This document shows positions 47,976 to 59,420 of a stretch of DNA of 64,000 nucleotides, one piece after another. The stretch is taken from the NCBI RefSeq assembly GCF_000972845.2, contig NC_040029.1:441421-505420 (forward strand), read 5' to 3'. Below the pieces are notes generated by a model. It saw only the letters and a list, made by a program, of their open reading frames with translations. It made no database searches and was not told where the DNA came from. The translations under genes were made by a program, and so were the position numbers. This DNA is from Larimichthys crocea (lineage: Eukaryota > Chordata > Actinopteri > Sciaenidae). Within the stretch, counting starts at the first letter, position 1; every line of letters starts with the position of its first letter.

Positions 47976-48156
47976 TAAGTTGAAGAACTGCAGCTTTAAG
48001 TTTTGCTCACAAATTGTCCTGCTTGCAAAAAAACGCCTTAATGAAGAAGAAAACCTTCAACCAACACTGTACTCATGTGAGAACAGCAGCTCCCTGTGGT
48101 GTTTGCTGAAATGTCGCTTATATTTACCAGATACACGCGACGCGAGCATCAATTCG
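47976..48156. other. Spacer between related segments
   Basis: No feature recognised; it may be diverged sequence of the same family. Confidence 0.4.
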
Positions 48157-48825
48157 GAGTCTCGTTTTCACTCTCCTGTTTTGGTCTCCACCACGTTCTT
48201 TTCAATCTTTGTCTTGTTGTTTGGTGCCAGTTGGAGAACGCACAGTGGAGTTTAACAACATTTTTGCTGTTGTTGATGAGAGCGATGAGTAGGGTTGCAA
48301 AGGGGGTGGAAAACTTCCAGTTAATTTTCTTGTAAATTTCCATGGGAAGTTAAGCTGTGGAATTTTGGAAATATTCCAAATCAGAAACTTTTGGAAAAAT
48401 GATGGGAAATTGGGGGTAATTTGAACAAACTGTATCATATCCAAACATGAATATAAACATTATGTTTTATAATAAGCAGACATGAAAAATAATACAAATT
48501 ATTTATTTGTAAGTAGAACTTTTTTTTAAAGTTTTAATTATTTTATTTTTTAACAATATTACGTAGTCACAAGCTCAAATGTCTTGTGCTCTGGGCTCTA
48601 AACTGTGGTCCTGGGTTGTAGAAATCATCTGTGCATTATGCTAAAATATATTTTCCCCAACTACATTCAAGTTCCCTGTGAAGGGCCAATCTTCAGTTCT
48701 GTAAATTCCCTGTTTATCCCCATTATTTCTTCCATAAATTCCCATGGAAAGCTTCCAAATGAGAAAATTTTTGGAATTTTGCAACCCTAGCGACGAGACT
48801 AAATAATAACAGCGTTGGTTTGTCA
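48157..48825. repeat. Related segment B, split by a hAT MITE
   Basis: 48157-48289 and 48798-48825 together match segment A (47838-47975), with 48290-48789 inserted and an 8-bp target duplication. Confidence 0.7.
48290..48789. mobile_element. hAT-type MITE, complete, 500 bp
   Basis: Terminal inverted repeats TAGGGTTGCAA and TTGCAACCCTA, and subterminal inverted TTTCCATGGGAA-type motifs at both ends. Flanking 8 bp are GCGATGAG (48282-48289) and GCGACGAG (48790-48797), an 8-bp target duplication with one later change, diagnostic of hAT transposases. No transposase ORF, so it is non-autonomous. Confidence 0.93.
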
Positions 48826-49119
48826 CATGACACGGTTTCCAATCAGCTGCTAATCAAAAACTATTGATTAATGCAGCTTGAAGTCATTCTGCCTTAACGA
48901 AGACACAGAGTGCAGAAGTTAAACTCTCTGCACAGCGAACGCTTCCCCGTGATGTCTCATTTAGGTCGGCGTTCATTCTTTCTTGCAAAATAACTGAATC
49001 ATAACTAATGGAAGTGTCTCCGGTAGACTTTTTGCACACAGTCCTTGATTTCTCAGCCTCTAACCTTGATTCAGAAAAGTGATGAAGGTTGCCCCGGCCT
49101 CCCCTGGGGGTCACTGACA
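48826..49119. other. Unique sequence
   Basis: No feature recognised. Confidence 0.5.
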
Positions 49120-49570
49120 TATCTCACACCAACAGAATGCGAGCGAGCCTGTGGGGCGCTTTGATTTATTACCGGCCTAATTAGGTCACCCGAGGCCACG
49201 ATTCATTTGACAGGAAACAGATTCAAAAAACTGCATCTTTCACCAGCTTCCATCGCTCCCTGTACCCTCCACCAGCCATGCTAATAATACGCATTAGCTC
49301 TCGGTGCCCTGGCCTCTTCTGGCAATCGTTATAATATATGGAGATCTCCTCCATACATATGGAAACCTATGCTAATTGGAGTCTAAAGCGGCACGATTAC
49401 AGCAGTAAAGCTGGTGGCGGTGACGGCGCTACAAATCACTGTAGTGCAGCAACAGTAATGACCCTCGCGGCCCGAGATAGCATGATATAGAGCGCGATGG
49501 AGGTGGAGCTTTGTGTGTTTGTATCGTCTAATTTGTGCCGCTCACCCGAGAGTGCGTGATTTCATTCACT
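49120..49570. other. Candidate conserved non-coding element cluster
   Basis: Non-repetitive sequence with TTATTACCGGCCTAATTAGG, CATGCTAATAATACGCATTA, TATGCTAATTGGAG and AATTTGTGCCGC. It combines homeodomain and POU-like cores with moderate GC. This is one of the stronger enhancer-like stretches by eye; conservation untested. Confidence 0.3.
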
Positions 49571-49860
49571 ATTCAAGTGGTGAGGCGAAGCTCGGATGCA
49601 GATGGTGCGTCGTGAACAGCATGCGGATGTATTCTCTCTCTCCGTATAGATATTTATGATATCTGTGTGTGTTTGTGTGGCGGGGAAGGGGGTCTGGTTG
49701 GACGATTTGTTGCCTCCGTAGGAGTCCCTCAATTTTGCTGCGAGCCACCGCTGTGCCGCATCCCCGCGATACATACGATTCTGTCTGTAATTATTATCCA
49801 TCAAACGAGGACCTGAAGCAGCGCGTCGGCGCCCTGAAGAAGATGTTTAATGACCCTAAT
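49571..49860. other. Unique sequence open in both directions
   Basis: Plus 49669-49863 ends NYYPSNEDLKQRVGALKKM before a TAA; minus 49562-49804 begins MMDNNYRQNRMYRGDAAQRW. Both look protein-like but overlap each other and neither is recognised. At most one could be real. Confidence 0.25.
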
Positions 49861-49905
49861 TAAAGGTGCAGTCTGCAGCATTTAGAGGCATGTAGTTCAC
49901 TCCTT
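49861..49905 (+). mobile_element. Left-end fragment of the TIR element family
   Basis: TAAAGGTGCAGTCTGCAGCA and TTTAGAGGCATGTAG resemble the left end at 59166 (AAAAGTGCCAGCGTGG ... TTTAGCGGCATCTAGTGG). Confidence 0.5.
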
Positions 49906-52052
49906 TCCTTACATGAAGGAGAATAAAGGCAACTAAAATTCACACACCGGATGTATGAGTATCACATATGATAAATAAGAGCATCAAGTTTTCACATTTA
50001 AGATGTCGGATTTGGTAAATTTTTTGGTATTTTGGCTTAAAAATGAATGAAACAAATCATGGATTAGCAAATTGCGGATACATTTTTGGTAAATCGACAA
50101 ACTCGACGCCATTCGGTGAATCTGCAGGGCGTCCAAATGCGAAGACTACTTTTTTCCACCATAAATTCATCCGTCTTTGCCCGTTTTCAAGTTTTTCCAT
50201 CCGCCCATTGGGATATATGATATTTTCTTGTTCACAAAGTGTTTCACACCAAAGGCGGCCACACAGGTTAAGATGAAGAAGTAAAAAAACAATGCCACAG
50301 AAACAGACCAGAAAAATTCAAACCAGCTGTTCGCCGATGGTCGAGAAAAACAGAAGAAACAGGGACCACACGAAGGATCTTCACTCTAACTGGGACACAA
50401 AGACTCCCAGTAAGCATTTATTTCAATTCTTTGTTGTTTATTGCGCCGTGAGCTCGTTAAAACACTCCTGAGCTTTGCTGGAGCTGAAAAGGAAGTCTAC
50501 ACAGCGGCAGCCGTGCTGCGACACTCAGAAACTCGCAGCAGAACGATCTGCTTCATCTCGTGGCGGTCGGCTGATTTCACTAATAATCTGTTTTAACCGT
50601 AATTAGCCTCCGCGGTTAAAACTCATCACAGATGGATTTATTAGAGGTGATCACAGTCTTGAAAAGTGTCTGGAAATATGAGGAATTTACACGTTTGGCA
50701 CGAGTAACGGCGTCAAAGCTCGACTCTCTCCCTCGAGTCGAGCTCCCCTGAGGTACCGACGGCGTGTGCGGTTGGAACAAAGCCGGAGAAAAGAGGCAGA
50801 TCACTTCCTTCAAAGTCGCCCTCGGGGACCGGTGACTTGGACGATACAGTGAAAAGACAAAAACAGCAGAAAAAAAGAGGCCAGTGAGGAGCTCCTTCTT
50901 CTTCCTGTTCCACCAACCCTCCACCTCCTTTCCTCTCTGCCTCCATCCTGACATCCCTTTAATCACCACCTCCTGACTTCCTCTTGCTCTCTTGCAGGCC
51001 CTGGTGGGCGAACATTGCTTCCAATCTTCCCCCCGGAGGACGAAACGAGACACATGGACGCTCGCTGCGGGCGGTTGGAGAAGCCACAGGAGGGTTTGGC
51101 AGAAGGCTTCCTTCCTCCTCCTGCAAGAATGCAACAACGAGGAAGAGAAACAAACAGGCAGAGGAGTCCACGACTGAGCTTTGACCACATGACTTTGCTT
51201 CACAATAATTTAGCCCCCGAGGAGAAGGAACAGCTAAGCTGGCCTGCGTCCCTGTTGCATTATTCACGAGCCTTTATTTTTTAACAGCCATTTACAGGGT
51301 TGTGAAATTTGGCATCGAAACACAGACGGTCCAGAAGCCGGTGGCCGTATTTCAGCTCAAGATTCCAGCTGCCAAAAAACACTTCAGATTAAAGTTGCCG
51401 TGCCGTGTCGGCCTCATTGTTTCCACATACGGGAGCATAAATCCACGAGGTTTCCTGCAGCAGGAGTCGGCGACGTGTTTGACGCCCTGAGCGTCTGGAC
51501 TGAAGTGGATGACACAGGATGATTACAGCGCTTTCTAAAATTAGGGACACTGAGAATGAAACGTGCTGAACTGGATAAGCTTTAAATAATGCAAGCAAAG
51601 ACGAGAAATGGACTTTTCAGTGAGTTAACACTAAGCAGAAAGAAGGACAACTATTTATAGGCGACGTCTGCCTGCAAATATAATCGTTGCACGTGAAGTG
51701 GAACACACATACGCAGGTACACGGCACCTCGAGGCAGGAGGATTTACCGCGCGGCTTCCTAAAAATAGCCGCAGATATGCATCAGCGCACATTCATGTTA
51801 AAGTCTTTGATGTAATCCGCACTTTACTGCTGGTGATGGAGTTTCAGCCTTTAAAGCCTGAGAGGGAATGAGCGGAGTTAGACCGGCGGCTGCAGATCCA
51901 CTTGTTCAGGTAAAAATAGCAGCACTGCGTTATAAAAGTATTCCACTACAGGTAAAAGTCCTGCACTGAAAATGTCACCATGCCGAGTTTCTGACCTGCC
52001 TTACAAAAGCTTTCTTTGCATCACGTTCACACAAGGACTGTGAAGTGAAGAA
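49906..52052. other. Unique sequence; possible exon at 50998
   Basis: The longest frame of the window, minus 50616-51203 (195 codons), lies here over GC-rich stop-poor DNA. It has no recognised domain and competes with three open plus-strand frames, so I do not call it. See the findings for a splice-acceptor-like site at 50997. Confidence 0.4.
50998..51177 (+). other. Possible terminal exon (weak)
   Basis: A strong pyrimidine tract ending TCTTGCAG precedes 50998. The frame that follows (ALVGEHCFQSSPRRTKRDTW ...) stays open for about 59 codons to a stop. The peptide is arginine-rich and unrecognised, and other frames are also open. Confidence 0.12.
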
Positions 52053-52286
52053 AGCTGCAGTTCCTCAATCATCCACTTGAGGCTGGCTCCAGAACTGAGT
52101 CAGTCTCCATAAGTCCCCATGTTTCACAGCAGAAATAAACATGTTTACAGCCTGGTACAAAAAACAGTTTTGGTCTCTGTAGCTAATTTCCCCGTTCATG
52201 ACAACTGTACTGAGGGTGAATTTATATACAACTCACCTGTTCACATTATATTAAGGCTTAAAGTTATGCAGGATTAAGAGCGTGAA
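52053..52286 (+). mobile_element. Solo foldback-family left arm, truncated
   Basis: From GCTGCAGTTCCTCAATC through ACTTGAGGCTGGCTCC to ATGCAGGATTAAGAGCGTG, then unrelated sequence. Nearly identical to the 54288 arm over its length. Confidence 0.85.
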
Positions 52287-54159
52287 CTGGAACAACTAGG
52301 CTTTCCATTGGTCGCCAGTCCGTGGTGGTAACGGGCCAATAACTTGGGCAATGCGCCAACAAACGCAATGACGAAGTAATGAACAAACATGTAAACGATG
52401 GAAAAACCTGCTTTGCATCAGAAGTGTTTGTTACTTACTGAAACTGAACGTAAACAAACTTTTTTTACTTTTTGTTTACAAAAAAAAAAACACCACAGAG
52501 CAGCTTTAAGTAAAATATACTTAAAGTTTCATCTTATATATATCAAAACCATAAAAGTTCTTCAAGGAGACTTGAGTTTAAAAATGCATTTTGCATTCAA
52601 ACGTTGGACAAAATGTCCAACTTTGTAGATTATCAACATCTGAATTCTCATGTCTGAAGACAGATTAAGGTATCAATCAATCAATATTAATGTCCCTGGT
52701 TCAGACGTCAAACATTACCATTAGTAATGTTTGACGTTCTTCCTCTGACTCTTGGCCCTTTTGTTGGAATAGATTTTCCATCCTCCGGCTCCAACGTCCC
52801 ATTTTTCACATTAACGATGTGACACCCCCATAGTTTAATCTAATAAGGATGAATCAGTTGATTGATACGCCGCTGTCAGAGCGAGGACTTCTAATGTGAC
52901 GGAGACGCCGGCTAATTCAATATAGCAGCCTCTCGGTGCTCGATGGCGAGAGGTTGGACTAGCTACGAGATGTTGAGTGCGTCACTTTAGGGGCCTGTAA
53001 GGTGGACGGTGACTTTGGGAGACGTCTGACTTTGTGTCGTCCTCTGCGGCGTCCACGGCTGTCAGGGAAGAAACGACAGGCGCTTATCTCGCCTCCGTCT
53101 GCTGGCTTATCTACTGCTCACCTACACATCGATGGGAAATCAATGGGAAGCCTTCAGTGCGCCGTCAATATAACAAATGACCAATTCAAACTGGCAGAGC
53201 TCCTGAAGGAAGCCGCGGGGTCCGAGGCTAAACAGGGACGGAAGAAAGTGCCGGTTCAGCCTCCTCGGGGAGGGGAAGACTCACATACAGGTCAAACTAC
53301 ATGGACAGCCCAAGGACTAAGGACACTAAGCCACCGTTTGTCAGGCTAAAACTTTACATTTCATATCAGTCTTAATCAATCCAAGAAAAGTCGGCTCTAT
53401 TCAGTCATTCTTTCGAGATGTACTGTGTCGTCTGGATAGCGTGCCAACGCCGTGAGTCAGAGCTTGAATCTGCTGCCCAAAGCACTTTCAAAGAAATGTC
53501 ACAGCCCCCAAAGGGCCAGCCAATTTCCAGAAACCTCTCCAGTGAAATCTGCCCTTCATTATATCTGTCCAACCCTTTACTCGTCTCTACGCCGCCACTC
53601 TCTCTGTCCCCACCGGTTGGTTTGTCTTTTTCGTTAAACATTTCGGGGTCGAAGCGCCGTCGGAAATTGCCGCCTTTCGATCCGTCCTCCCGCGGAAACA
53701 TTCCTCAAATCTTCACGCGTGTCAGACTCGCAAAGTCAGGCCGCAATCGCAGTTGACCTTCTGCGTCTCCGAGAAGAGAAAAGCGAGCAAAGAGGACGAC
53801 ACTGCGGCTGAGAGCTCAATCAATACCATACCTGGGGTTCAGAAAATGGTGAGTGCCCCCCCCCCTCCTCATAGCAGAGGTGATCTTGAAACCTTGACTC
53901 GCTCTTCAGGAGCGTTTACTCGACAAGCAGGAGACTCCTCTGAGGAAAACTGTCCTGAAGCAGAAGTGGGTTTGAGTAAATTGTATCTTCTGAAAAATCT
54001 ATATTTTTACTTTTCAAACTTATAAACTATCTAATATATACTCAGTTTATATGTATATTTATTATATTTGTATCCACACTCATTGGCTTTTGAGAGTTTG
54101 CTGAGAAGATTGAGACCACTCTCAAGTCGGTCCGTTAAAATTTAAGGTTACACTTAGCT
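52287..54159. other. Unique sequence; small hairpin and a possible exon
   Basis: Contains the 14-bp-arm hairpin at 52705-52737. The plus-strand frame 53002-53349 (115 codons) is somewhat protein-like (VNITNDQFKLAELLKEAAG) but unrecognised, and a splice-donor-like site follows 53848. Confidence 0.35.
53753..53848 (+). other. Possible exon with consensus donor (weak)
   Basis: The frame LTFCVSEKRKASKEDDTAAE continues SSINTIPGVQKM and stops being plausible at GTGAGT (53849), a good splice donor. A CAG ends at 53752, but its pyrimidine tract is poor and the frame is open back to 53546, so the 5' border is uncertain. The peptide is hydrophilic and serine/lysine-rich, and I do not recognise it. Confidence 0.2.
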
Positions 54160-54205
54160 GCTGGCTATCTTAGCTTAGCATAAAGACTGAGGTAGATAGA
54201 CTAAA
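54160..54205. repeat. Lone fragment of the AGCTTAGC repeat
   Basis: TATCTTAGCTTAGCATAAAG followed by ACTGAGG matches the start of the units in 3290-4236, showing that the unit also occurs as a dispersed repeat. Confidence 0.7.
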
Positions 54206-54287
54206 CTTAATTATTTTTTGCTTTAAGTTTGAGATTTAAGTATGCACACAGAAAACTGGAAAAAATGCTTTATCTGTGTCAAAGTGC

Positions 54288-54968
54288 CCCAAAAACTGCA
54301 ATTCCTCAATCGTCCACTTGAGGCTGGCTCCAGAAGTGAGTCAGTCTCCATAAGTCCCCATGTTTCACAGCAGAAATAAACATGTTTACAGCCTGGTACA
54401 AAAAACAGTTTTGGTCTCTGTAGCTAATTTCCCCGTTCATGACAACTGTACTGAGGGTGAATTTATATACAACTCACCTGTTCACATTATATTAAGGCTT
54501 AAAGTTATGCAGGATTAAGGGGGTGGACGCTTTGATTGACAGATAGGTGTCGTTATAGCAACCAGGCTTCATTCGGCCTAACTCAGGCCAATTAGCTATA
54601 GAGACCAAAATGATGTATGCAAGACCTGAATTTAAATATCGGCAAAGACGTCGATCAGGTGGAGCTGAATGACACCTGGTTGCTCAAACAAGCCACCTGT
54701 AACCACACCCACCTGTCAATCAAAGCGTCCACGCTCTTAATCCTGCATAACTTTAAGCCTTAATATAATGTGAACAGGTGAGTTGTATATAAATTCACCC
54801 TCAGTACAGTTGTCATGAACGGGGAAATTAGCTACAGAGACCAAAACTGTTTTTTGTACCAGGCTGTAAACATGTTTATTTCTGCTGTGAAACATGGGGA
54901 CTTATGGAGACTGACTCACTTCTGGAGCCAGCCTCAAGTGGACGTTTGAGGAACTGCAGTTTTTGTTT
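54288..54968. mobile_element. Foldback element with nearly identical inverted arms, ~680 bp
   Basis: Left arm 54288-54580 and right arm 54655-54968 are inverted copies. Over the outer ~230 bp compared by eye, from the CGTCCACTTGAGG motif inward, I see only a GGGGG/GAGCG difference. Inner arm parts (CAACCAGGCTTCATTCGGCC versus the complement of GCTGAATGACACCTGGTTGC) are more diverged, and the centre is 70-80 bp. Outer ends are CAAAAACTGCA(A/G)TTCC. There is no coding capacity or recognisable transposase end, and no target-site duplication that I can define. Class is unknown to me. Confidence 0.9.
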
Positions 54969-57053
54969 TTTTTTGCATTTAGTAGCTTAACTGCAACACA
55001 GTGCTCTTCTTGCCACAGCACAGCAGCATCTCACGGCTGACCCTTCACTTTATTACTAACTTTTTAAGTCATTTGTTTACCATCGACTGACCTTTAAGGA
55101 ATTCATTTCAGGCTCAGTCAGTGTATCAGCCGAACACAAGACTCACAATCAGGGTCTTGTTTATGATCCATCATCGATTATAAAGTGCTCCTTAACCCCC
55201 CCGAGCCACCGTGCTGCCGCATGATTTAGAAATGATGCTGCGAATATTAAAACTGACCTATAAATATCACTTTTCCCCCAGACGTGTTCATGGCAGGGAC
55301 AACCAGGAGAAACGGAGCCAAGCTCGCTCTCATCCATCTCCACCTTACTTTAAACATCGGTATCAAACGTGCAATCACAGCCCTTTATGAGAGAACACTT
55401 GGGTTTTATGCACCCCGCTAACGCTTGATAAAGACGTGAAGAAGTCCTGATACAAGCTCCGCGGAAAACAAGGATGAAAAAGCGCTGACAGAGGCGCGAG
55501 AGAGGAGACTGCGCTTCCTCGAATGACCCACAGTACTACGTAAAAAAAAGGGCTTTTAATATATCTGCAGCCAGTTTAAGCTTGGATGATAGCGCGTGGC
55601 AGTAAAAAAAGCACTTAGCGCAGTAATGTGCCGATCTTCGGGGATAAAAGGTAACCTCTCTAACTCCTGGGGAAGAAAATTACAGGACAGACAATAAATT
55701 CTGGGCCGGTACGATCTGCTATTAGACCGGCTGTGTTTGAGGGAGGTACGGCACGACAGAAACGGAGGGAGTGTCGATCATAAACTCACGAATGCAACTT
55801 CAAAACAAGACTCACACTCAGCAGCTTTTTATATTTCGAGACCAAAAGAGTGTAAAATGTGTTTCTCAGCTGGTTCAAGGTTTGACTGATTGAGGTCATC
55901 TCATTTGTTTGTTTTGCTGCAGATTTTCTTTTGATATCTGCGAGTCAACGCATCCAGAAACTCTTCTCCGCAGTCTGGAGATCATAAAACAGTTTTTTTT
56001 TTCCTTCTCTCCAGTCGTCTCCTTGTGTGTCTCGAGAAAAAAAAAAACACTGATGTCAGGAGCTCGACAAATACCTCCAGTACAGCTTGCAGCCCATCCA
56101 ACCATATTGCCAAATGAGAGAGGGGGGGTGGTGGCAGGCGAAGTGATTACTGTTGCTATTAACCGAGGTAGTGCTGCATGAGTGCAGCAAAAAAAAAAAG
56201 GACTCGGATCATTCTTCGGGGCCCACACATTTAGCCGACGACAAATCACTGACAGAGAGTTTAGGAGTGCTAATTAGATCATTGGCAGAAAATGGATAAA
56301 ATACGGCGCTAAATGAGAGAGAGAAAGGTTGCAGTGGGAACAATTATCCATTTTCCTTTAACTATGACTGTGCAGATTTAGTTTACTTTGAATTCAGGTG
56401 ATTCACTTGGACAAAAATGGACATGAAGTCCAGGTGGCATGTCAAATTCAAGGTGATATGCTGTCAAACACAGAGATGCACTAAAAATGTTGGTTTTCTT
56501 GTGTTTCTCACAGTCTACATTTGCATTTGCAATGCCCCCCAGCAGTCGTTCACGCAGCTACGACTTGACCACAACGGTCGACAGCGTCCTTCAAGCGCTT
56601 TTGCAACCAGGAGCAAGAAGACGGGAACACATGAGGGTAGAACAATGGAGGCTTTCATAGATGCTGTGATTTGAAATCGATAAAGACGAACATCATGCGA
56701 GAACCACGAGTCTAAACTCCACGCCTCAAAGACGTTTCTGCGAAGCCGCCACTGGAATATCAGGAATATTATTCTAGTGAAAGAAACACTGAACACCTTC
56801 AGTTTGTTGAATTTGTCTTCGTTTTATCCGATTTTACTTCCCCCAAAATATCAGAAGTAGTCTTAAACAACACATCAGGTGTCATTTATGTATGACTGTA
56901 AGATTGTTTCTCTAAATTACAGTCAACTTGTGATGAGAATGACCAAAACAATCGATTTTAACAGGTTTAAATCAAGTTTAAAGTCTTAGATATGCGCTGT
57001 TATGACTATAATTTACAATCTTATATAGTTTTAGAGTATCAAGTCATTTAATG
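54969..57053. other. Unique sequence, no gene recognised
   Basis: Overlapping frames at 55896-56249 and 56417-56796 are unrecognised. Poly-A patches near 56037 and 56190. Confidence 0.5.
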
Positions 57054-57437
57054 CAGCGGTCCCAAACCCTCGGGGGGTCATTTGCTACCAAAAATAAATA
57101 ACAATATATTTTATTATCAGAGTGTGAGAGATGTTTTATTTTGAAACATGACCGTATACATTTGCCTGCGCCTCCTGAGACATGAGACTCGTGTCGGTCA
57201 CATGCCCACAAGCTAGAAAATAACAAGTAAAGAACAAACATCTTGAGCGCAGACTGGACGTAAGGAACACACTTTCCCTCGATGGGACCGGCTTGTTGCA
57301 GAGAAACAACCTCAGGGCTCCTAATTCAGCATAATGGTGACTTTGGCACTTTATATTAGTTTTTATTTTATTTGGTCATATTTATCTCCCACACCTTGAC
57401 GTCTGGTCCACGGAGCTATAAAGGTTGAGGACTGCTG
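57054..57437. mobile_element. hAT-type MITE, complete, 384 bp
   Basis: Ends CAGCGGTCCCAAACC and GGTTGAGGACTGCTG are imperfect inverted repeats of the type found on hAT elements whose tips read CAGCGGTCCCCAACC (from memory). Both sides carry a perfect 8-bp duplication, ATTTAATG (57046-57053 and 57438-57445). The minus-strand frame inside (57044-57241) is not a transposase. Confidence 0.93.
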
Positions 57438-57445
57438 ATTTAATG

Positions 57446-59165
57446 GATTGATTGTTCTGGAAAAGCTCCTCCAGCTTTTGTTTTTCCTCACATTGAAACA
57501 GCGTGACATCGTCAGCGTAGAAACTAACTTTTTTGCCTTTTTAAGTCAGCGTGCAGACAGATCCAGAGCTGTCAGTGATAATGAAACTGCAGAAACACTC
57601 CTCCAATCATTCAGCGATGCAGCCAGATTGCCTGAAAAGAAACGACCGCTGTGAACGCTGCATCTGCCAAACCTCATTAGGATTTCTGGTAGAGGTGTCA
57701 ACAGAAGAGCCTGAAATACAATCACAAACTGGTCCTTGATAGGAAATGTGCATGAGCTGATTCTGGCTCAGACTTCTACCTCCTTATATCCCCTTCAAAT
57801 GATCCAATCAGCCTTTGTGCAGCCTCTTTTTATAGGTGATAAAAATTCATTACATGTAAGCACACCAACATAACACCGGGAAAACGTCACGTGCTTCAAT
57901 CAAACGACCTCCCGGTCACAGCTACAGTAGCGCCACAGCTGTCAGTGATGAATGTCTTTGTGGTTGTTTGGTTTCTAAATGTCTCCACACCTTCATAACA
58001 TTATACACACATCTGTCACACAACATGAACAAACGGCGGCGTGAAGCCCATATGTGGCGCAATCGGCGCAATCGGCTGCACGGCAACATCAATTACTGTA
58101 CAATAAAGAGAGAGAAAGACTCCTGGATGCAGACGGAGAGCGTTAACACAAAGGACAAACAAATACCCAGAAGGATGTGTGCAAAGTGTCTGACTCACCT
58201 ATGTAGGGAATCCACATGGGGCGGTCGGCATGAAACAGAAGAGAGAAAAAAGGGATGATTGGTTAATTGATCGGCTTGTTTCAACACAACATGAAGCTTC
58301 ATGAGCAATCTTTGTGATACACTTTACAAATATCAGAGTATCTTTGATCAGAAACTCTCGTTGGAGCTCCCACAGCTTCAGCTTTCACACAGCCGAGTCA
58401 GCTTTTGTGTACATGCATCCACCTCCTCCTCCTCCTCCCACCTGTCCTTGCCTCCCCTCCCTCCTGGGTGTTGAGGTAGTCCTTAATGATTTTTACTCCA
58501 CTAGGCAAGAACAAATTAGCATCTTTTGCTAGCGCTCCCACAATCGGGCCGCTCAACTGGGAATCATCAGGGTGGAGAAGAGAAAGGGAAAAAGAGAGAA
58601 AGAGGAAGCAAAGTCGGAAAGTTTACTTTTCCCCGAGTCGTGATCGATGGAGGGGAGAGCAGGAGAGGTAGCAGGAGACAGAGGGAGGCGAGCTCCGGGG
58701 GGAAACGGGCTATGGCACATGTGGTAATTAGCAAACTTGTAAAATAAAGCAAGGCGGGAAGCGTAATGATTGCCGATATACTTCTGATGTCCTTGTTGTG
58801 CTGTCTGGCAGCGGCTGAGGGAAACAGGAGATGATGTACAAAGAGGCAGCTGAGAGACAGATGAAAAAACAAAAAATTCATATCATATATATAAAAATAT
58901 ATATACGACGAGCTCATTCAGAGAATATAAAACGGTACAACGAGCAGCTCTAACAGATAAAGGTGTTATACTCTAACCCATTTTATAAACGACCGCTTGT
59001 ATAAAATAAATGGTCAAACCGAGAGCGCTTCAAACTAATACGAGAAAGATCTGAAAGTAATTGAAGTGGACTTCCAACCTTTTAGAGAGTTAAAGATATT
59101 GGACACAGTTTAAAGTCACAATAAAATGATATTTGAGATTAATCTGCCAATTTTTTTTTGTGGAT
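57446..59165. other. Unique sequence with purine-rich patch
   Basis: 58560-58700 is purine-rich, producing long frames on both strands without recognisable products. Short CTCCTCCTCC run near 58421-58437. No gene supported. Confidence 0.5.
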
Positions 59166-59420
59166 AAAAGTGCCAGCGTGGAAGATTTAGCGGCATCTAG
59201 TGGTGTAGTTTGCGACCGGCTGCAAAACGCATAAAAAAATATTAAATTCCCGAACTGGAGCCGGCGTTTCAGTTTGTCCGTTCTGGGCTACCGTAGAAAC
59301 ATCTGTAGGCTCAGTCTAAGCTACAGAAACACAACAAATCTTATTTTTCATGTGATTTTACACGATGGTGATTATATTCTGTAAACAAATCCTTCTAAAT
59401 CCGACACACTGGACCTTTAA
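59166..59420. mobile_element. Short TIR (MITE-like) element, ~255 bp
   Basis: Begins AAAAGTGCCAGCGTGG ... TTTAGCGGCATCTAGTGGTG and ends AAATCCGACACACTGGACCTTT. The ends are imperfect inverted repeats (AAAGGTCCAGTGTG-like). The interior GGGCTACCGTAGAAACAT is shared in part with 16690-16862. I recall it as a frequent percomorph repeat. No target duplication could be fixed. Confidence 0.75.

Noticed and set aside
50616..51203. 195-codon minus-strand frame, the longest in the window
   Set aside because: GC-rich, stop-poor DNA with several competing frames on the other strand; low-complexity product with no known motif.
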